A stretch of DNA of 64,000 nucleotides from Actinomycetes bacterium (GCA_021805205.1 JAJZFV010000032.1:1-64000), one strand, 5' to 3'; positions 17,769 to 27,449 are shown, counted from the first letter of the stretch. Notes: generated by a model from the letters alone, not told the origin. A program made the numbers and translations.

Positions 17769-18569
17769 ATGGATGAGCAACGAAAGAGCCCCGACTTCAT
17801 CGAGACACTTGCACGAGGTCTTGATGTGATCCGCACCTTCGATGCAGCCCATCGCCAGTTGACCTTGAGTGAGGTAGCTGCACGCTGTGGCCTGCCGCGT
17901 CCAACGGTGAGGCGAAACCTGGTCACCTTAGAGGAGCTCGGATATGTCGATCAGTTGGATGGACGGTTTTTCCTAACGCCAAAAGTAGTCTCACTAGGCA
18001 TGGCTGCAATTGCCTCAAGTGGCCTATGGGAGATGGCATATCCTCACTTACGGAGACTCGTGGGTCGAACCAATGAGTCGTCATCGATGGCCCAGTTAGA
18101 TGGTGTCGATATCGTCTACGTCGCCCGAGTGGCGGTTCCGAAGATAATCTCGCTCAGGGTCGATATTGGCACTAAATTTCCAGCTCCAATTACCTCCCAA
18201 GGAAAGGTTCTATTGGCTGACCTCTCCCCAGATGAGCTCGAAGAGGTGCTTTCGATCGAGAGTAGATGTGAGGTTGTTGGGTGGGAACGAGAAAAGACTC
18301 CTTTCATAAAGGAGGAGTTATCTTTAGTCCGTTCACGGGGATGGGCCCTTGCTAATGAAGAGTTGGCTCCTGGAGTTCGTTCGATAGCGGTTCCCGTGAG
18401 AGATCTTCGAGGAAGGGTGAGGGCCGCCATGAACGTGACCGTCAATGCCGCAGAGACTTCGATCTCGACGCTTATCGACGAGTACCTTCCGCATCTTTTG
18501 AAGGCTGCAAGCGACGTCAGTGCAGATTGGGTTGCGTGGCAATCCAGACCGATCGCCCAGGTTGATTAG
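17769..18569 (+). CDS. IclR-family transcriptional regulator
   Basis: A 266-residue regulator with an N-terminal winged helix-turn-helix (ETLARGLDVIRTFDAAHRQ, then TLSEVAARCGLPRPTVRRNLVTLEELGYV) and a C-terminal GAF-like ligand-binding domain (about 85-260) with RVDIGTKFPAPITSQGKVLL. It most resembles the PcaR/PobR branch that senses aromatic acids. Start is ATG 17769 because GGAGG lies four bases before it; the frame extends upstream to 17682 but without a ribosome site. It is divergent from the LigB/LigA genes and presumably binds the palindrome at 17649-17674, controlling both directions. Ligand unknown. Confidence 0.92.
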   Translation: MDEQRKSPDFIETLARGLDVIRTFDAAHRQLTLSEVAARCGLPRPTVRRNLVTLEELGYVDQLDGRFFLTPKVVSLGMAAIASSGLWEMAYPHLRRLVGRTNESSSMAQLDGVDIVYVARVAVPKIISLRVDIGTKFPAPITSQGKVLLADLSPDELEEVLSIESRCEVVGWEREKTPFIKEELSLVRSRGWALANEELAPGVRSIAVPVRDLRGRVRAAMNVTVNAAETSISTLIDEYLPHLLKAASDVSADWVAWQSRPIAQVD

Positions 18570-18667
18570 TATCTGAAGTTCTCTGCTAACAATTGGTTCT
18601 CGATGGCTGTCTCGTTCGGGGTTTTGTTCTCAGTAAATGGTCTTAGATGTCACAATGACTGTCGGAT

Positions 18668-19242
18668 ATGTGTCCGTGTAGATCGATCAATCTTTGTGGC
18701 GATTTGGATTTGAACAAACTTGCTGGAAATGTAAGTGGATGTTTGGTAGCCAGATTTTCTCGAGAGCTTTCTGGCCGGTGCGCCTCAATACTTTTGGATA
18801 CCATCGGGGTAAATGTAGTCAAGGTCGAGCTGCACTTCGATGACGATACTCGCAATTGGGTTCAACGTGAGGTAGATGCGAGAGCAGTTAGCATTTTTCG
18901 ATCAGTCGAAGTAAGTATTCAATTGCCCTTGATCTATCCGATGCTCCAAATCTATAAGTTGCCTTTGAGTTCGCTACAGAGGCGGATGTTCCTGTTCGTA
19001 ACCTCAAAGTCGGTGGATGGCTAAGCTCAATCTCGACCACGAGTCAGTTCGCGTATCTGATCCGAAAGTACTTTACTGCTCCGATAGCCGATTTGGCGAG
19101 GGAGGGGGCGTTACTTTCAGGTTATGACATGTTGGTCAAAGAGGGATCGGAGTTGGTGACATTCAATCTCGATAACCGCAGAGAGCAAATTAGTGCCGAG
19201 ATTTTGTTCCTTGACAAAATATCTTGCGCCCTATCAAAGACT
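18668..19242 (+). pseudogene. Decayed CaiB/BaiF-type (family III) CoA-transferase
   Basis: Fragments of a CaiB-type CoA-transferase occur in order but in changing frames. Frame of 18668: DLDLNKLAGNVSG ... LLDTIGVNVVKVEL and FDDDTRNW, which match the start of the family (LADLGADVIKVE, GDDTRNW). Frame of 18964: FEFATEADVPVRNLKVG, as in the ADVFVTN segment. Frame of 19026: LNLDHESVRVSDPKVLYCS, as in LGLDYE...NPRLVYCS, with FGEGG. Frame of 19120: GYDMLV, as in GYDLLVQ. At least three frameshifts separate them and the C-terminal half is lost or unrecognisable. Such enzymes move CoA between carboxylic acids. It once stood between the IclR gene and the citryl-CoA lyase-like gene. Confidence 0.8.
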
Positions 19243-19923
19243 TAGATGGGGTGCCAAATGGCTAGAGCGAGGTTGCGGAGGTAGGGCACTAACTTTTGAT
19301 CGATCTCTTCTCGGGCGCAATTGCGTCCCTTTTCGATCAACCTCTTCCATAAAACGCTGCGGCGTTTCACTTCGAAGGCGGTAGGAAGTCTCCACATACG
19401 GCCGCCTCCATGAGTGTCGCTACCAATCAAGGCTTGGCTTTTGATTTTTTTAGGCAAATTTAATCGACGATTTGTCCGGTTGACTTTGGTGATGCAAATT
19501 TCGTATCTTGATCGAAGATGAGTGGTAGGGTAGCGCCATCTCTTCTCACACCTGCGACGAAGGCTTGGAACGATCTTGGTTGAGGAACTTTTTAACGAAG
19601 GGTCAGTGCATTGGTTTGAGGTCTCAAGCTAAAGCGGGAAAGAGTCTGGGTTTTTCAACGATGTAGAAGATGGGGAAGATAGCCACGGATCGAGGGTGAG
19701 CTTTATTTGTTGAAGTGGGCGCAGCTGCGGTTATCTGCAGACTCAACGATGTCTCCGCAGTCGACTATAGCTGCCACATTACACCTTAAAGTTTATTCAA
19801 ATCACCGAAGTTACTTTGTCGTGGTCTTGGGGTCGAAAATTGTCGTAACATATCACCCAATTACGATGGCTGTCGGTTCTTATTCCTCATACCTGAGGGA
19901 ATACTTCGACGAAAGGAAACTAA
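19243..19923. other. Intergenic region after the CoA-transferase remnant
   Basis: About 680 bases without a supported gene. It may contain further eroded sequence from the same former operon, but I could not match any stretch to a family. Its right end must hold the promoter of the citryl-CoA lyase-like gene. Confidence 0.4.
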
Positions 19924-20727
19924 GTGGAGAATGAAGTGGAAAGGGTAGTTCAATATCCAACGGCGATGGCGATCTCGACTACGGAGTCGATCTCCATCTT
20001 TGGCGGCGATCTATCACGAGACTTTATAGGAGAGGTTTCATTTGGTGCCTATGCATTTAGGTTGATCATGCTTCGTGAACCGTCTCCGGGAGAGCTTCGC
20101 CTCTTTGAGGCAGTCTTGGTTGCTTTAGCCGACCATGGCTTTACTCCGACTGCGATAGCGGCGCGTATGACTTATTTGAGTGCTCCTGATGCAATTCAAG
20201 GGGCGATCGCTGCCGGCCTTCTCGGTGGTGGTAGCCGATTCCTTGGAGTGAGTGAAGATACAGGTCGCATTCTTTCGGCAGCTCTGTCTGAACTTGATGA
20301 GATCCCTACTGATGACGTCGGTTGGGATGAGGTCGCCTCCAAGATGGTGATTCAGTTGAAGGAGGCGAAAGTTACGATTCCAGGGCTGGGTCACCACCTC
20401 CACAAGGGGGGAGACCCCCGTATCCCCAAACTCTTCGCGGTAGCTAAAGAGGCTGAAACCTTTGGGCCGCACCTATCTCTATTTGAAGCCATGGGACGCG
20501 TTGCTCCCGGCATTTTAGGGAAGAACTTACCACTAAATGGGGCAGGGTGCTGTGGAGCTGCCCTGGCCGACCTTGGAATTCCACAGCCCCTTTTGCGCGG
20601 AGTAGTACTTTTAGCTAGGTGTGCTGGACTTCTTGGACACATTGCGGATGAGATGCGTGCGCCAGTTGCCCAATCCATCTTCAACCACGTCGAATCTCAC
20701 GCAGTCAGTACTTACACTGACGTCTAG
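19924..20727 (+). CDS. Citryl-CoA lyase-like protein (citrate synthase superfamily)
   Basis: A 267-residue protein corresponding to the compact citrate-synthase-fold lyases. LGHHLHKGGDPRIPKLF contains the conserved His and GDPR signature, and NGAGCCGAALADLGIPQPLLRG is the second half of the active site. Length fits citryl-CoA lyase (about 260-280) and not full citrate synthase (about 370-430). Family members split citryl-CoA or a related 3-hydroxyacyl-CoA into acetyl-CoA and an oxo acid. The start is GTG 19924 with AAAGGA before it. Its position beside a dioxygenase operon and a dead CoA-transferase suggests it once handled a CoA ester formed from a ring-cleavage product; the real substrate is unknown. 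Confidence 0.8.
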   Translation: MENEVERVVQYPTAMAISTTESISIFGGDLSRDFIGEVSFGAYAFRLIMLREPSPGELRLFEAVLVALADHGFTPTAIAARMTYLSAPDAIQGAIAAGLLGGGSRFLGVSEDTGRILSAALSELDEIPTDDVGWDEVASKMVIQLKEAKVTIPGLGHHLHKGGDPRIPKLFAVAKEAETFGPHLSLFEAMGRVAPGILGKNLPLNGAGCCGAALADLGIPQPLLRGVVLLARCAGLLGHIADEMRAPVAQSIFNHVESHAVSTYTDV

Positions 20728-20920
20728 AACGTCGCCGAAGTCGATATTCGTCAGTAAATGACTTCCCCTTTTGCCTCTCGGCCAAGCCAAGTGGTTCTAT
20801 CCTTGTGCTTCAAAAGACCGGATCGATCTGTATTTGACTCTTTCGAACCACTTTCGATCTGGCTGTGGGCTAGCGTTTTATTTGTCTTCTTTAAAAGAAC
20901 GATTCTGTTTGGGGCGATCG

Positions 20921-21820
20921 GTGACCTATAAGACGCATGTGCGGGAACTTTCACTTCGGGGCCACTTTTTTGAGTCTCCCCGTTACCACCAGGGGTATTG
21001 GTACGTTTCGGACTTTTATAGTGGCCAGATCCTTCGAATCGATGACAAGGGTGTCGCCGAAGTGGTTATAGAGATCGAGGGGCAGCCATCTGGAATTGGA
21101 TGGTTCTCCGACGGTACCATGGTCTTTGCTTCAATGAAAGATCACTCTCTGTATTGTTTCGATGGGGAGAAGATCTACCTCTTCGCAGACCTATCTCTGT
21201 TCTGCGGGGGGTTGCTAAATGATATTTGGGTCACCAAAGACGACTTGGTGTACTGTGCTAACTTTGGTTTTGACTTTGACGGTCGCGATGACCCTCGTGA
21301 GGCCGACTTGATCTTGGTGGATAGAGGCGGTAACGCCAGAGTATGTGCCTCTGGTTTGAAATTTCCCAATGGTATCGTGACCATCGATGACGGAGCCACT
21401 CTGGTGGTTGCTGAGACTTTGGGAAACGATCTCGTAACCTTTGCCATTCGAAGTGACGGAACTTTAGAGAGTGGTAAAAGGAGCGTTGTATACGGTGATG
21501 AGGTGGTTTTTGGGGATTTCTTCTCAACCATGGAGCAGCTAAAAGTGACTCCGGACGGGATAGCTGGACTGGGAGATGACCTAATCTACGTCGCTGACCC
21601 CAGAGGTGGTCTAGTCCACGCCTCAACGATAGGTGGCGACTCTGAAGTTGTTTTGGACCTAGGGCGACACGAGAGTCCATTTGCGGTCGCTGTATCTGAC
21701 TCGGGCGATCAGCTTTCAATGCTGGTTTGCGTAGCGCCAGATTCAAATCCCAAAAGGCGCAGATTGACAACTGATGCGAAGTTGTTGCTGGTTGAAATCG
21801 TCGACCCAATCCTGAAATAA
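20921..21820 (+). CDS. SMP-30/gluconolactonase-like beta-propeller hydrolase
   Basis: A 299-residue protein with the features of the SMP-30 family: ESPRYHQGYWYVSDF near the start, QPSGIGWFSDGTMVFASM, LNDIWVTKDDLVYCANFGF and FPNGIVTIDDGATLVVAETL. Metal ligands (Glu near the start, Asn in LND and PNG, late Asp) appear present. These enzymes hydrolyse sugar lactones or enol lactones. The frame is open back to 20771, but GTG 20921 behind GGGG gives the usual family length, so it is preferred. The 193-base gap after the lyase gene leaves operon membership open. A lactone made during aromatic breakdown is a possible substrate, by context only. Confidence 0.75.
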   Translation: MTYKTHVRELSLRGHFFESPRYHQGYWYVSDFYSGQILRIDDKGVAEVVIEIEGQPSGIGWFSDGTMVFASMKDHSLYCFDGEKIYLFADLSLFCGGLLNDIWVTKDDLVYCANFGFDFDGRDDPREADLILVDRGGNARVCASGLKFPNGIVTIDDGATLVVAETLGNDLVTFAIRSDGTLESGKRSVVYGDEVVFGDFFSTMEQLKVTPDGIAGLGDDLIYVADPRGGLVHASTIGGDSEVVLDLGRHESPFAVAVSDSGDQLSMLVCVAPDSNPKRRRLTTDAKLLLVEIVDPILK

Positions 21821-22927
21821 CGTCTTCTAGCTCCTTGGTATGTGGAGTAAATAATCTTTTTTAGATACTCCAACCGAGCGTTATCTCGAATTTCAGTTGA
21901 AGGTGGCCCCACGGCTAAGCGATCGTCAATTGATCGGCACCTACTCCTACGACGCGACTTTCACGGTTGATGCAGCTTTTTCCAGCATTGCTCTCGATTG
22001 AAGTGGGGTCGGATCTGAGTAGGTGCAGTGGCACTAATTTGATAGATCTAGTTGACTCTGTGGTTGACAAAGGAATTAAATAGGGTTTCACAGATGTTTA
22101 GGGTGCCGTAGTAATCTTGGATTCACCAAGCAAGCAGATCTTGGCATCGGTCGGTTGCTTCCGAGAAATTTGGATCTGTGTTAACTTTGAGAAGAAGACC
22201 AACAATCGATGAGCTTCATTGGTAGGTGAGGCTTGGGACCCACGAGTTGTCGTGATGTTGCGGCGAATGCTACCGTCGCTTTCGTATCGCTCTTTTCCAG
22301 ATCGATTTTTAAGTATGGCCAACCCCCCCCGAGTATTGATGCAAGATTGATCTGTTTGACGCTGGTGCGATTTCCGAGGCGATAGTAGTTTTTAGCATCG
22401 GATTTGGCCAGAACTTAGTTTGCTCTAATGCAATTGACGGCAGTCGATCAAGTGCTATAGATTGCCTAAGTCGAACCTAAAGCGTTAGAAGCGGGGAATG
22501 GTTCTAGGAGAAGGATCGACCACTTCGTTGGATCTAGGCCTCGGAGCCCTCTTTGTCGGTAAAGTTGCTTTGCGAGCCGTTCCGTCGTTAACTTGTACTT
22601 CGTGACTCTTTTGTAATCGGGGGGTTACCGGGGCGAAGCGGATTACTGGTGAAAAAGCTCACCTACTAGATCTTGGGCAAGCTAGACTTTTCAACCCAAA
22701 GATATTGTAGGCGTAGCTTCTTGCTCTATCTTTTTCGCGCTCGATACGTCGATACTTGGCCCTTGGAGCCGATAGTGAATTTCGAAGCTTCCATGCAAGA
22801 AACTTGTAAGTAGATAGTTTCTTTCGATATATGGTGGTTCGGCCCCCAAGGCTTTCGATCTAATCGGTAAAGGTGGGCCGCGTCTTGCCCACGACTTGAT
22901 TGCTACGCCGATTTATGCGGAGCAATA
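21821..22927. other. Long intergenic region without a supported gene
   Basis: About 1.1 kb between two plus-strand genes. No frame has a ribosome site plus recognisable protein. A 10-bp inverted repeat, GCACCTACTC (21937-21946) and GAGTAGGTGC (22017-22026), is 70 bases apart and too distant to be a simple operator. Probably non-functional remnants plus the promoter of the MFS gene. Confidence 0.45.
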
Positions 22928-24166
22928 ATGTTCAAATTGTTAAAGAGTAGATTTTCGCTTTTGCTTATCACTTTGTCTACCTCGGCTGCTGCGCTGAGCG
23001 GACAACCTGTAGCTGTTGCATTCGCTCTAATTCACGAAGGAAAGAGCTCTGCCACAATTGGTTTGGTTCTTGGACTTCTGTCATTGGTCTTTGTTTTATC
23101 TCTGTTGGTGGGCGGAATTGCGGGGGATCGATTTGGCCGAAGTCGAGTAGTGAAGTTGGCATCCCTGATTCGAATCTTTGGAACTCTGCTCTCGATAACT
23201 TCGCTCCACTCCGGTAAGGGTATCTTTCTCTTCGCCGTTTCAGTTGCTGTGGTCTCCTTCGCTAACGGTGTATTCATGCCAAACATCACCGGGATGGTAC
23301 TCGATGTTTCTAGGGGGGCTGAACTTGCTAAAGCAAACGGAATGCGTGGAGTAGTTGAGGCGCTTGGGACCTCTTATGGGCCGGCAGCAGTAGGTATAGT
23401 TGTAGCCTTTCTCAAACCCGAGGCAGGCTTAGCTATGATCGAGCTCTTCTTAGTTATCTGCACTTTGTCACTATTTGCAATGAAGTACAAGTCTACGGTG
23501 TCGAAAGAGCTCCACGAGGGAATTGGCCATCAACTTCGTGTCGGCTTTGTCGCGCTCAAGGCCAAGAAGTGGTGTTGGACCATCATTGCTGGATATGCCC
23601 TGATGCACCTACTTGCCTTTCCGGCCTTCTACGTTCTTGGTCCAATCCTCTCGCAGCGTCACTTAGGTGGTGCTAGGTCATGGGGAATTATCCTCGGGCT
23701 TCAGGGATTAGGGTCGATAGTTGGGTCGCTCTCTGCTACGAGATATCGGTTTCGTCATCCACTTCGTTTCACCGTTGCTCTTTCTTTCCTTGGCTCATCC
23801 GTTTTCTTTGCCCTTGGCAGTACCTTCAACCTCGAAATCATCGCTGGTGCCGCACTTTTGACCGGCTTTGCCTTCGGTCAATTTCAAGTGGTTTGGGAGA
23901 CATTTTTGCAACTCTCTTTTCCGGTTGATGTCCTGTCTCGAGTTTCCTCCTATGACTGGATGGGGTCATCTTCCCTATTTCCGGTTGGCCAAGTTGCTAC
24001 AGGAATCGCTGCAACTTTGATCGCTCCGCAGTCGATCGTACTTTTTGCCGGAGTTGTAGTCGTTGCAATTTCTAGCGTACTTTTATCGGTGGGTGACGTA
24101 TGGGGTGCTAAGGCGCCTTTGTCGATGCGTGGCTATGTCGGAAGTGGTGTGGAATCCAACTTATAG
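22928..24166 (+). CDS. Major facilitator superfamily transporter
   Basis: A 412-residue integral membrane protein with about twelve hydrophobic segments in two halves. The loop between segments 2 and 3 has the MFS signature form GGIAGDRFGRSRVVKL. Low similarity to well-known carriers; closest in type to drug or multi-substrate exporters of the MFS_1 family. ATG 22928 lies behind GGAG with five bases between. It stands alone on its strand between non-coding DNA and the adenosyltransferase gene 66 bases downstream, which it may be cotranscribed with. Substrate unknown. Confidence 0.85.
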   Translation: MFKLLKSRFSLLLITLSTSAAALSGQPVAVAFALIHEGKSSATIGLVLGLLSLVFVLSLLVGGIAGDRFGRSRVVKLASLIRIFGTLLSITSLHSGKGIFLFAVSVAVVSFANGVFMPNITGMVLDVSRGAELAKANGMRGVVEALGTSYGPAAVGIVVAFLKPEAGLAMIELFLVICTLSLFAMKYKSTVSKELHEGIGHQLRVGFVALKAKKWCWTIIAGYALMHLLAFPAFYVLGPILSQRHLGGARSWGIILGLQGLGSIVGSLSATRYRFRHPLRFTVALSFLGSSVFFALGSTFNLEIIAGAALLTGFAFGQFQVVWETFLQLSFPVDVLSRVSSYDWMGSSSLFPVGQVATGIAATLIAPQSIVLFAGVVVVAISSVLLSVGDVWGAKAPLSMRGYVGSGVESNL

Positions 24167-24232
24167 ATCTAAAGCTCCTACAATAGAGACCATCGAGCGC
24201 GGTGCTCTTTTTGATCTTTAGTTGGGTTTTGT

Positions 24233-24817
24233 ATGGCACTTTATACACGCGGTGGCGATAAGGGAAAGACCTCTTTGATAGGTGGTGAGCGTCGCTTTAA
24301 AGATGATCTTCGAGTAGAGGCCTACGGAAACGTAGATGAACTTGGAGCGGTAATAGGCGTATCTATGGCAGAACTTAGTTGGGAGGGTTCTGAGGACGTA
24401 TATGATGTCCTGGAGGAGATCGCCCAAAGACTTTGGGACGTAGGTGCCGACATAGCAGCTACTCCCGGTGCCGAATATAGCTTTCGCACCCCAGATGACG
24501 CTGCCCTCCAACTCGAACCGATCATCGATCGCTACGAGGCAGAAGTTGAAAAAATTACCAAGTTCATCCTGCGTGGCGGCGACAGAGGGGCGGCGATGGT
24601 TCATCTAGCTTGTACGGTCGCACGCAGAACCGAACGCTCTGTAGTTCGACTTATGCAGGTTGAGGAGGTCCACCAGCCCGCCCTGAAGTACCTGAACCGC
24701 CTCTCCGATCTACTTTTCGTGCTTGGCCGAACTATCAACGGTCGTCGCGATATTGAAGAGACTACCTATGAAAACTCGCCGGAGGTCTTTCGGCAGCGAG
24801 GGAAAAAGAAGTTTTAA
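24233..24817 (+). CDS. Cob(I)alamin adenosyltransferase, PduO type
   Basis: A 194-residue enzyme that transfers the adenosyl group of ATP to Co(I) corrinoid, making adenosylcobalamin. The N-terminal YTRGGDKGKTSLIGGERRFKDD is the ATP-binding signature, VEAYGNVDELGAVIG follows, and the C-terminal RRTERSVVRLM and YLNRLSDLLFVLGR complete the family pattern. Length is normal for the stand-alone PduO/CobO-type enzyme. The ATG has no clear ribosome site (upstream is TTGGGTTTTGT). The product is the cofactor of NrdJ at 9388, and no cobalamin synthesis genes are nearby, so it may serve salvage. Confidence 0.93.
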   Translation: MALYTRGGDKGKTSLIGGERRFKDDLRVEAYGNVDELGAVIGVSMAELSWEGSEDVYDVLEEIAQRLWDVGADIAATPGAEYSFRTPDDAALQLEPIIDRYEAEVEKITKFILRGGDRGAAMVHLACTVARRTERSVVRLMQVEEVHQPALKYLNRLSDLLFVLGRTINGRRDIEETTYENSPEVFRQRGKKKF

Positions 24818-24900
24818 CATCCTTTCAATCCTTATTTGCCTGAAGCACCACTTTCCTTATTATGTAGGTGCGGTTTTATAGATATAGCTTGACATTTTGA

Positions 24901-26295
24901 ATGTGGGTTGATGTAGGTATGAAGATGACAGGCTTAGCCAAAGAGATCTATGAAAGCGTAAGTGAAATGCCAATTATTTCACCGCATGGCCACGTAGATC
25001 CAGTATTGTTGCTCGATGATCGCCCCCTTGGGGAACCGACGAGTGCCCTGATAAGACCCGATCACTACATAACTAGATTGATGCATACTCATGGATTTGA
25101 CTACGACGGACTAAATTTTGGTAAAGAGCTCGACTTAAACCAGGGCGAAGCAATCTTTCTAGACTTCGCACGGTTTCTTCCTATGATGGCGGGCACCACT
25201 GTTGCCTATTGGCTTGACGAGCAGTTGAGCGACAACTTCAACCTTAGTTACGAACAGGTAGTTACGTCACCTAAAGATTCTTACTCCCAGATCGCAAAAT
25301 CTCTCAGCTCGTCTAAGTTCAGACCTTCGGAGATTTTGAATAGAGCCAACGTCGCGGTGTTAGCAACCACCGATAGCTACGGAAGCGACCTCTCGGTACA
25401 TAGCGAGATTGCGTGGAAGGGTGCGACCAAGGCAAAAGTGAAGCCCGCATTTCGACCCGAGGGTCTCTTTGACATCTCGCAATCTGGATGGGTGGGCGAG
25501 ATTGGAAAGTTAGCCAATGCGACTGATTTAGAGATCGACTCGTTTTCGAAGTTGAAGGAGGCAATTAGGCGCTCACTCGACTACTTCATTGCAAATGGGG
25601 CAATCTCAATTGACATTTCGCCAAGGAGTTTCGCAGCCCATCGGTTAACCGACGGAACAGCTGACGGTATCTTTTCGCGGCGCGTCAAGGGTGGGGCTGA
25701 GGATTTGGACCAGAGTGAAGTCGTCTCCTTCATGGAAAATATGACCTATCTCATGATCGAGTTAGCTTGTGAGTTTTCACTGCCGATCACCATCCATCCA
25801 GGTATCATTCGCAACCATCACCTCGATACCTTTCAGCGATACGGTGGCGATAGAGGTGCTGATATCCCAAGGCAGGTCTTAGTTACTGACGCTATTTCAG
25901 AGGTACTAAACCGATTCGGAACCTCGAGTAAATTAAAGTTGACGCTATTTACGGTAGATGAGACGATCTATTCAAGAGAGCTAGCGCCACTAGCTGGCTT
26001 CTATCCTTCGGTCTTTATCGGATATCCGTGGTGGTTTATCGACTCTCCCCAAGGTTTGAGTAGGTTCTTTGACGCCGTCGTTCCCCAAGTTGGCTTCTAT
26101 AAGCTCTCCGGTTTCATAGATGACACAAGGGCCCTACTTTCGATTGCGGTAAGGCATAAGATGGCTCGTTCTAGCGAGGCTAAATACCTTGCCAACTTAG
26201 TTGAAGATGGATTCATGACACGGGAGCGAGCAATGGTAGTTGCTGGCGATCTGGTATCTGAGATCCCATCCAACTGCTTCTCGTTGAATCGCTAG
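24901..26295 (+). CDS. Glucuronate isomerase (UxaC) family protein
   Basis: A 464-residue TIM-barrel protein of the uronate isomerase family, which interconverts D-glucuronate/D-galacturonate and the matching ketohexuronates. ISPHGHVDPVLLLDD gives the HxH metal site, RPDHYITRLMHTHGFDYDGL follows, and ITIHPGIIRNHH and FIGYPWWFIDSPQGLSRFFD are late conserved blocks. Length agrees with UxaC (about 465-470). The first ATG is at 24901; an ATG at 24919 (MKMTGLAKEIYES) is equally possible and neither has a strong ribosome site. No other uronate genes (UxaA/UxaB/KdgK) are adjacent, so the precise substrate is uncertain. Confidence 0.78.
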   Translation: MWVDVGMKMTGLAKEIYESVSEMPIISPHGHVDPVLLLDDRPLGEPTSALIRPDHYITRLMHTHGFDYDGLNFGKELDLNQGEAIFLDFARFLPMMAGTTVAYWLDEQLSDNFNLSYEQVVTSPKDSYSQIAKSLSSSKFRPSEILNRANVAVLATTDSYGSDLSVHSEIAWKGATKAKVKPAFRPEGLFDISQSGWVGEIGKLANATDLEIDSFSKLKEAIRRSLDYFIANGAISIDISPRSFAAHRLTDGTADGIFSRRVKGGAEDLDQSEVVSFMENMTYLMIELACEFSLPITIHPGIIRNHHLDTFQRYGGDRGADIPRQVLVTDAISEVLNRFGTSSKLKLTLFTVDETIYSRELAPLAGFYPSVFIGYPWWFIDSPQGLSRFFDAVVPQVGFYKLSGFIDDTRALLSIAVRHKMARSSEAKYLANLVEDGFMTRERAMVVAGDLVSEIPSNCFSLNR

Positions 26296-26481
26296 TTCTA
26301 GAGATAACTTACCTTGATAAAGACTTTTCTGATGATGGGCGATCACCTCGGTGGATTAGCGAACGGGTTGGCTTTATTTCTACTCAACTTTGCTCATCAG
26401 CCTCTAATGGTGGGGCAGCAAGATATATGCGCCTTTGATCTGTGTTGATAGTCACATTGGTGGTACCGCCAAGGCCCCCCC

Positions 26482-27216
26482 TTAACGATGGCGCATCTCC
26501 GAGGAGATAGTCTTGATTCGCGCCTCAAGCTCGTGATCTATGTGCGTTTGATCGTCGAAGGAGGTGAAGTCGATTCCAATCTCAGCAACTTGATGGGATT
26601 GGTAAGGGTGTGATTCGTCGACTTTCCTCGCTGCAGCCTCGTCAAAGGTGACTTCTATCGATGATATCGATCCATGTTTGGGGTGATGGTATCGAAAGCG
26701 ACCTAAAGATTCACCTTTGTATTCACAGTGCAAAAGAGCCAGAAGTCCACCGTGAGTTACAACCAAAACGTTACCGCCTGGGTCTTTAATTGCTATCTCG
26801 GTCAAACCGGCTTTGAATCGTTCCAGGGCCTCCCGCCTTCCTTCTCCTCCTGGAACCTTAAAGTCGGGAAGGTCTTCGTCGAGTGCATCCTTTACCACCG
26901 GATCGATCTCTTTATTTGCGAATACGTCTGAGGAGAGACGACCCTCCCATATACCAAGATTGATCTCTGCAATGCGAGGTTCAATAGCGAGTTCTAGACC
27001 TTTTTGGAATCTAATGATCTGGTCTGCAGATTGAATCGCCCGCTTTAGTGGAGATGCGTAAGCACGATCGAATTTTTGGTGCTGAAGGCATTCCCCGACC
27101 TTTTGTAGGACTTCGAAGCCGAGCTCGTGAAGGGGTGGATCAGTAACTCCGATCATGGTGAAAGTCAAATTCTCGTTGGTTAGACCGTGGCGAACTAGCG
27201 TAATTCTTGTCTTCAT
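26482..27216 (-). CDS. Histidine phosphatase (phosphoglycerate mutase-like) family protein
   Basis: A 244-residue cytoplasmic phosphohydrolase. The nucleophile motif RHG appears in TLVRHGLTNENLT, with a second His in VVTHGGLLALLH and Glu in INLGIWEG. YASPLKRAIQSADQI is typical of the branch that includes GpmB, PhoE and CobC-like phosphatases. ATG 27216 lies behind GAAGG. It is monocistronic and convergent with the uronate isomerase gene. Substrate unknown. Confidence 0.85.
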   Translation of the reverse strand: MKTRITLVRHGLTNENLTFTMIGVTDPPLHELGFEVLQKVGECLQHQKFDRAYASPLKRAIQSADQIIRFQKGLELAIEPRIAEINLGIWEGRLSSDVFANKEIDPVVKDALDEDLPDFKVPGGEGRREALERFKAGLTEIAIKDPGGNVLVVTHGGLLALLHCEYKGESLGRFRYHHPKHGSISSIEVTFDEAAARKVDESHPYQSHQVAEIGIDFTSFDDQTHIDHELEARIKTISSEMRHR

Positions 27217-27368
27217 TTACCTTCACTTACGAACAAATAGTTACATAGAGACAGATGGTGGCCTACGTTTAGCCATCAATTCAATCTAAGTGTATTTCAA
27301 ATCGATCCATCGACTAAAGGGGCGTGCAGTCAAACTTTTGTGGTTCTTTCGGAGCCTAAAATGGATTG

Positions 27369-27382
27369 TGGAAGCGCTTCCA
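27369..27382. promoter_or_regulatory. LacI-type operator upstream of the amylosucrase gene
   Basis: TGGAAGCGCTTCCA is a perfect 14-bp palindrome with the AAGCGCTT core of LacI/GalR operators, about 70 bases before the amylosucrase start. It shares this core with the two sites in front of the LacI gene at 41215, so the same or a related repressor may bind here. Confidence 0.75.
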
Positions 27383-27449
27383 TCATCATATTTTACTATT
27401 GATGAGTGAAATGGTTTATGTAGAATCGATCTAATTCAACGTCAATGGC

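Noticed and set aside
21937-22026. Ten-base inverted repeat as an operator or terminator
   Set aside because: The arms are 70 bases apart, no T tract follows, and there is no gene context to support it.
22098-22322. A 74-codon minus-strand frame between the SMP-30 and MFS genes
   Set aside because: No start context and no family resemblance that I could defend.
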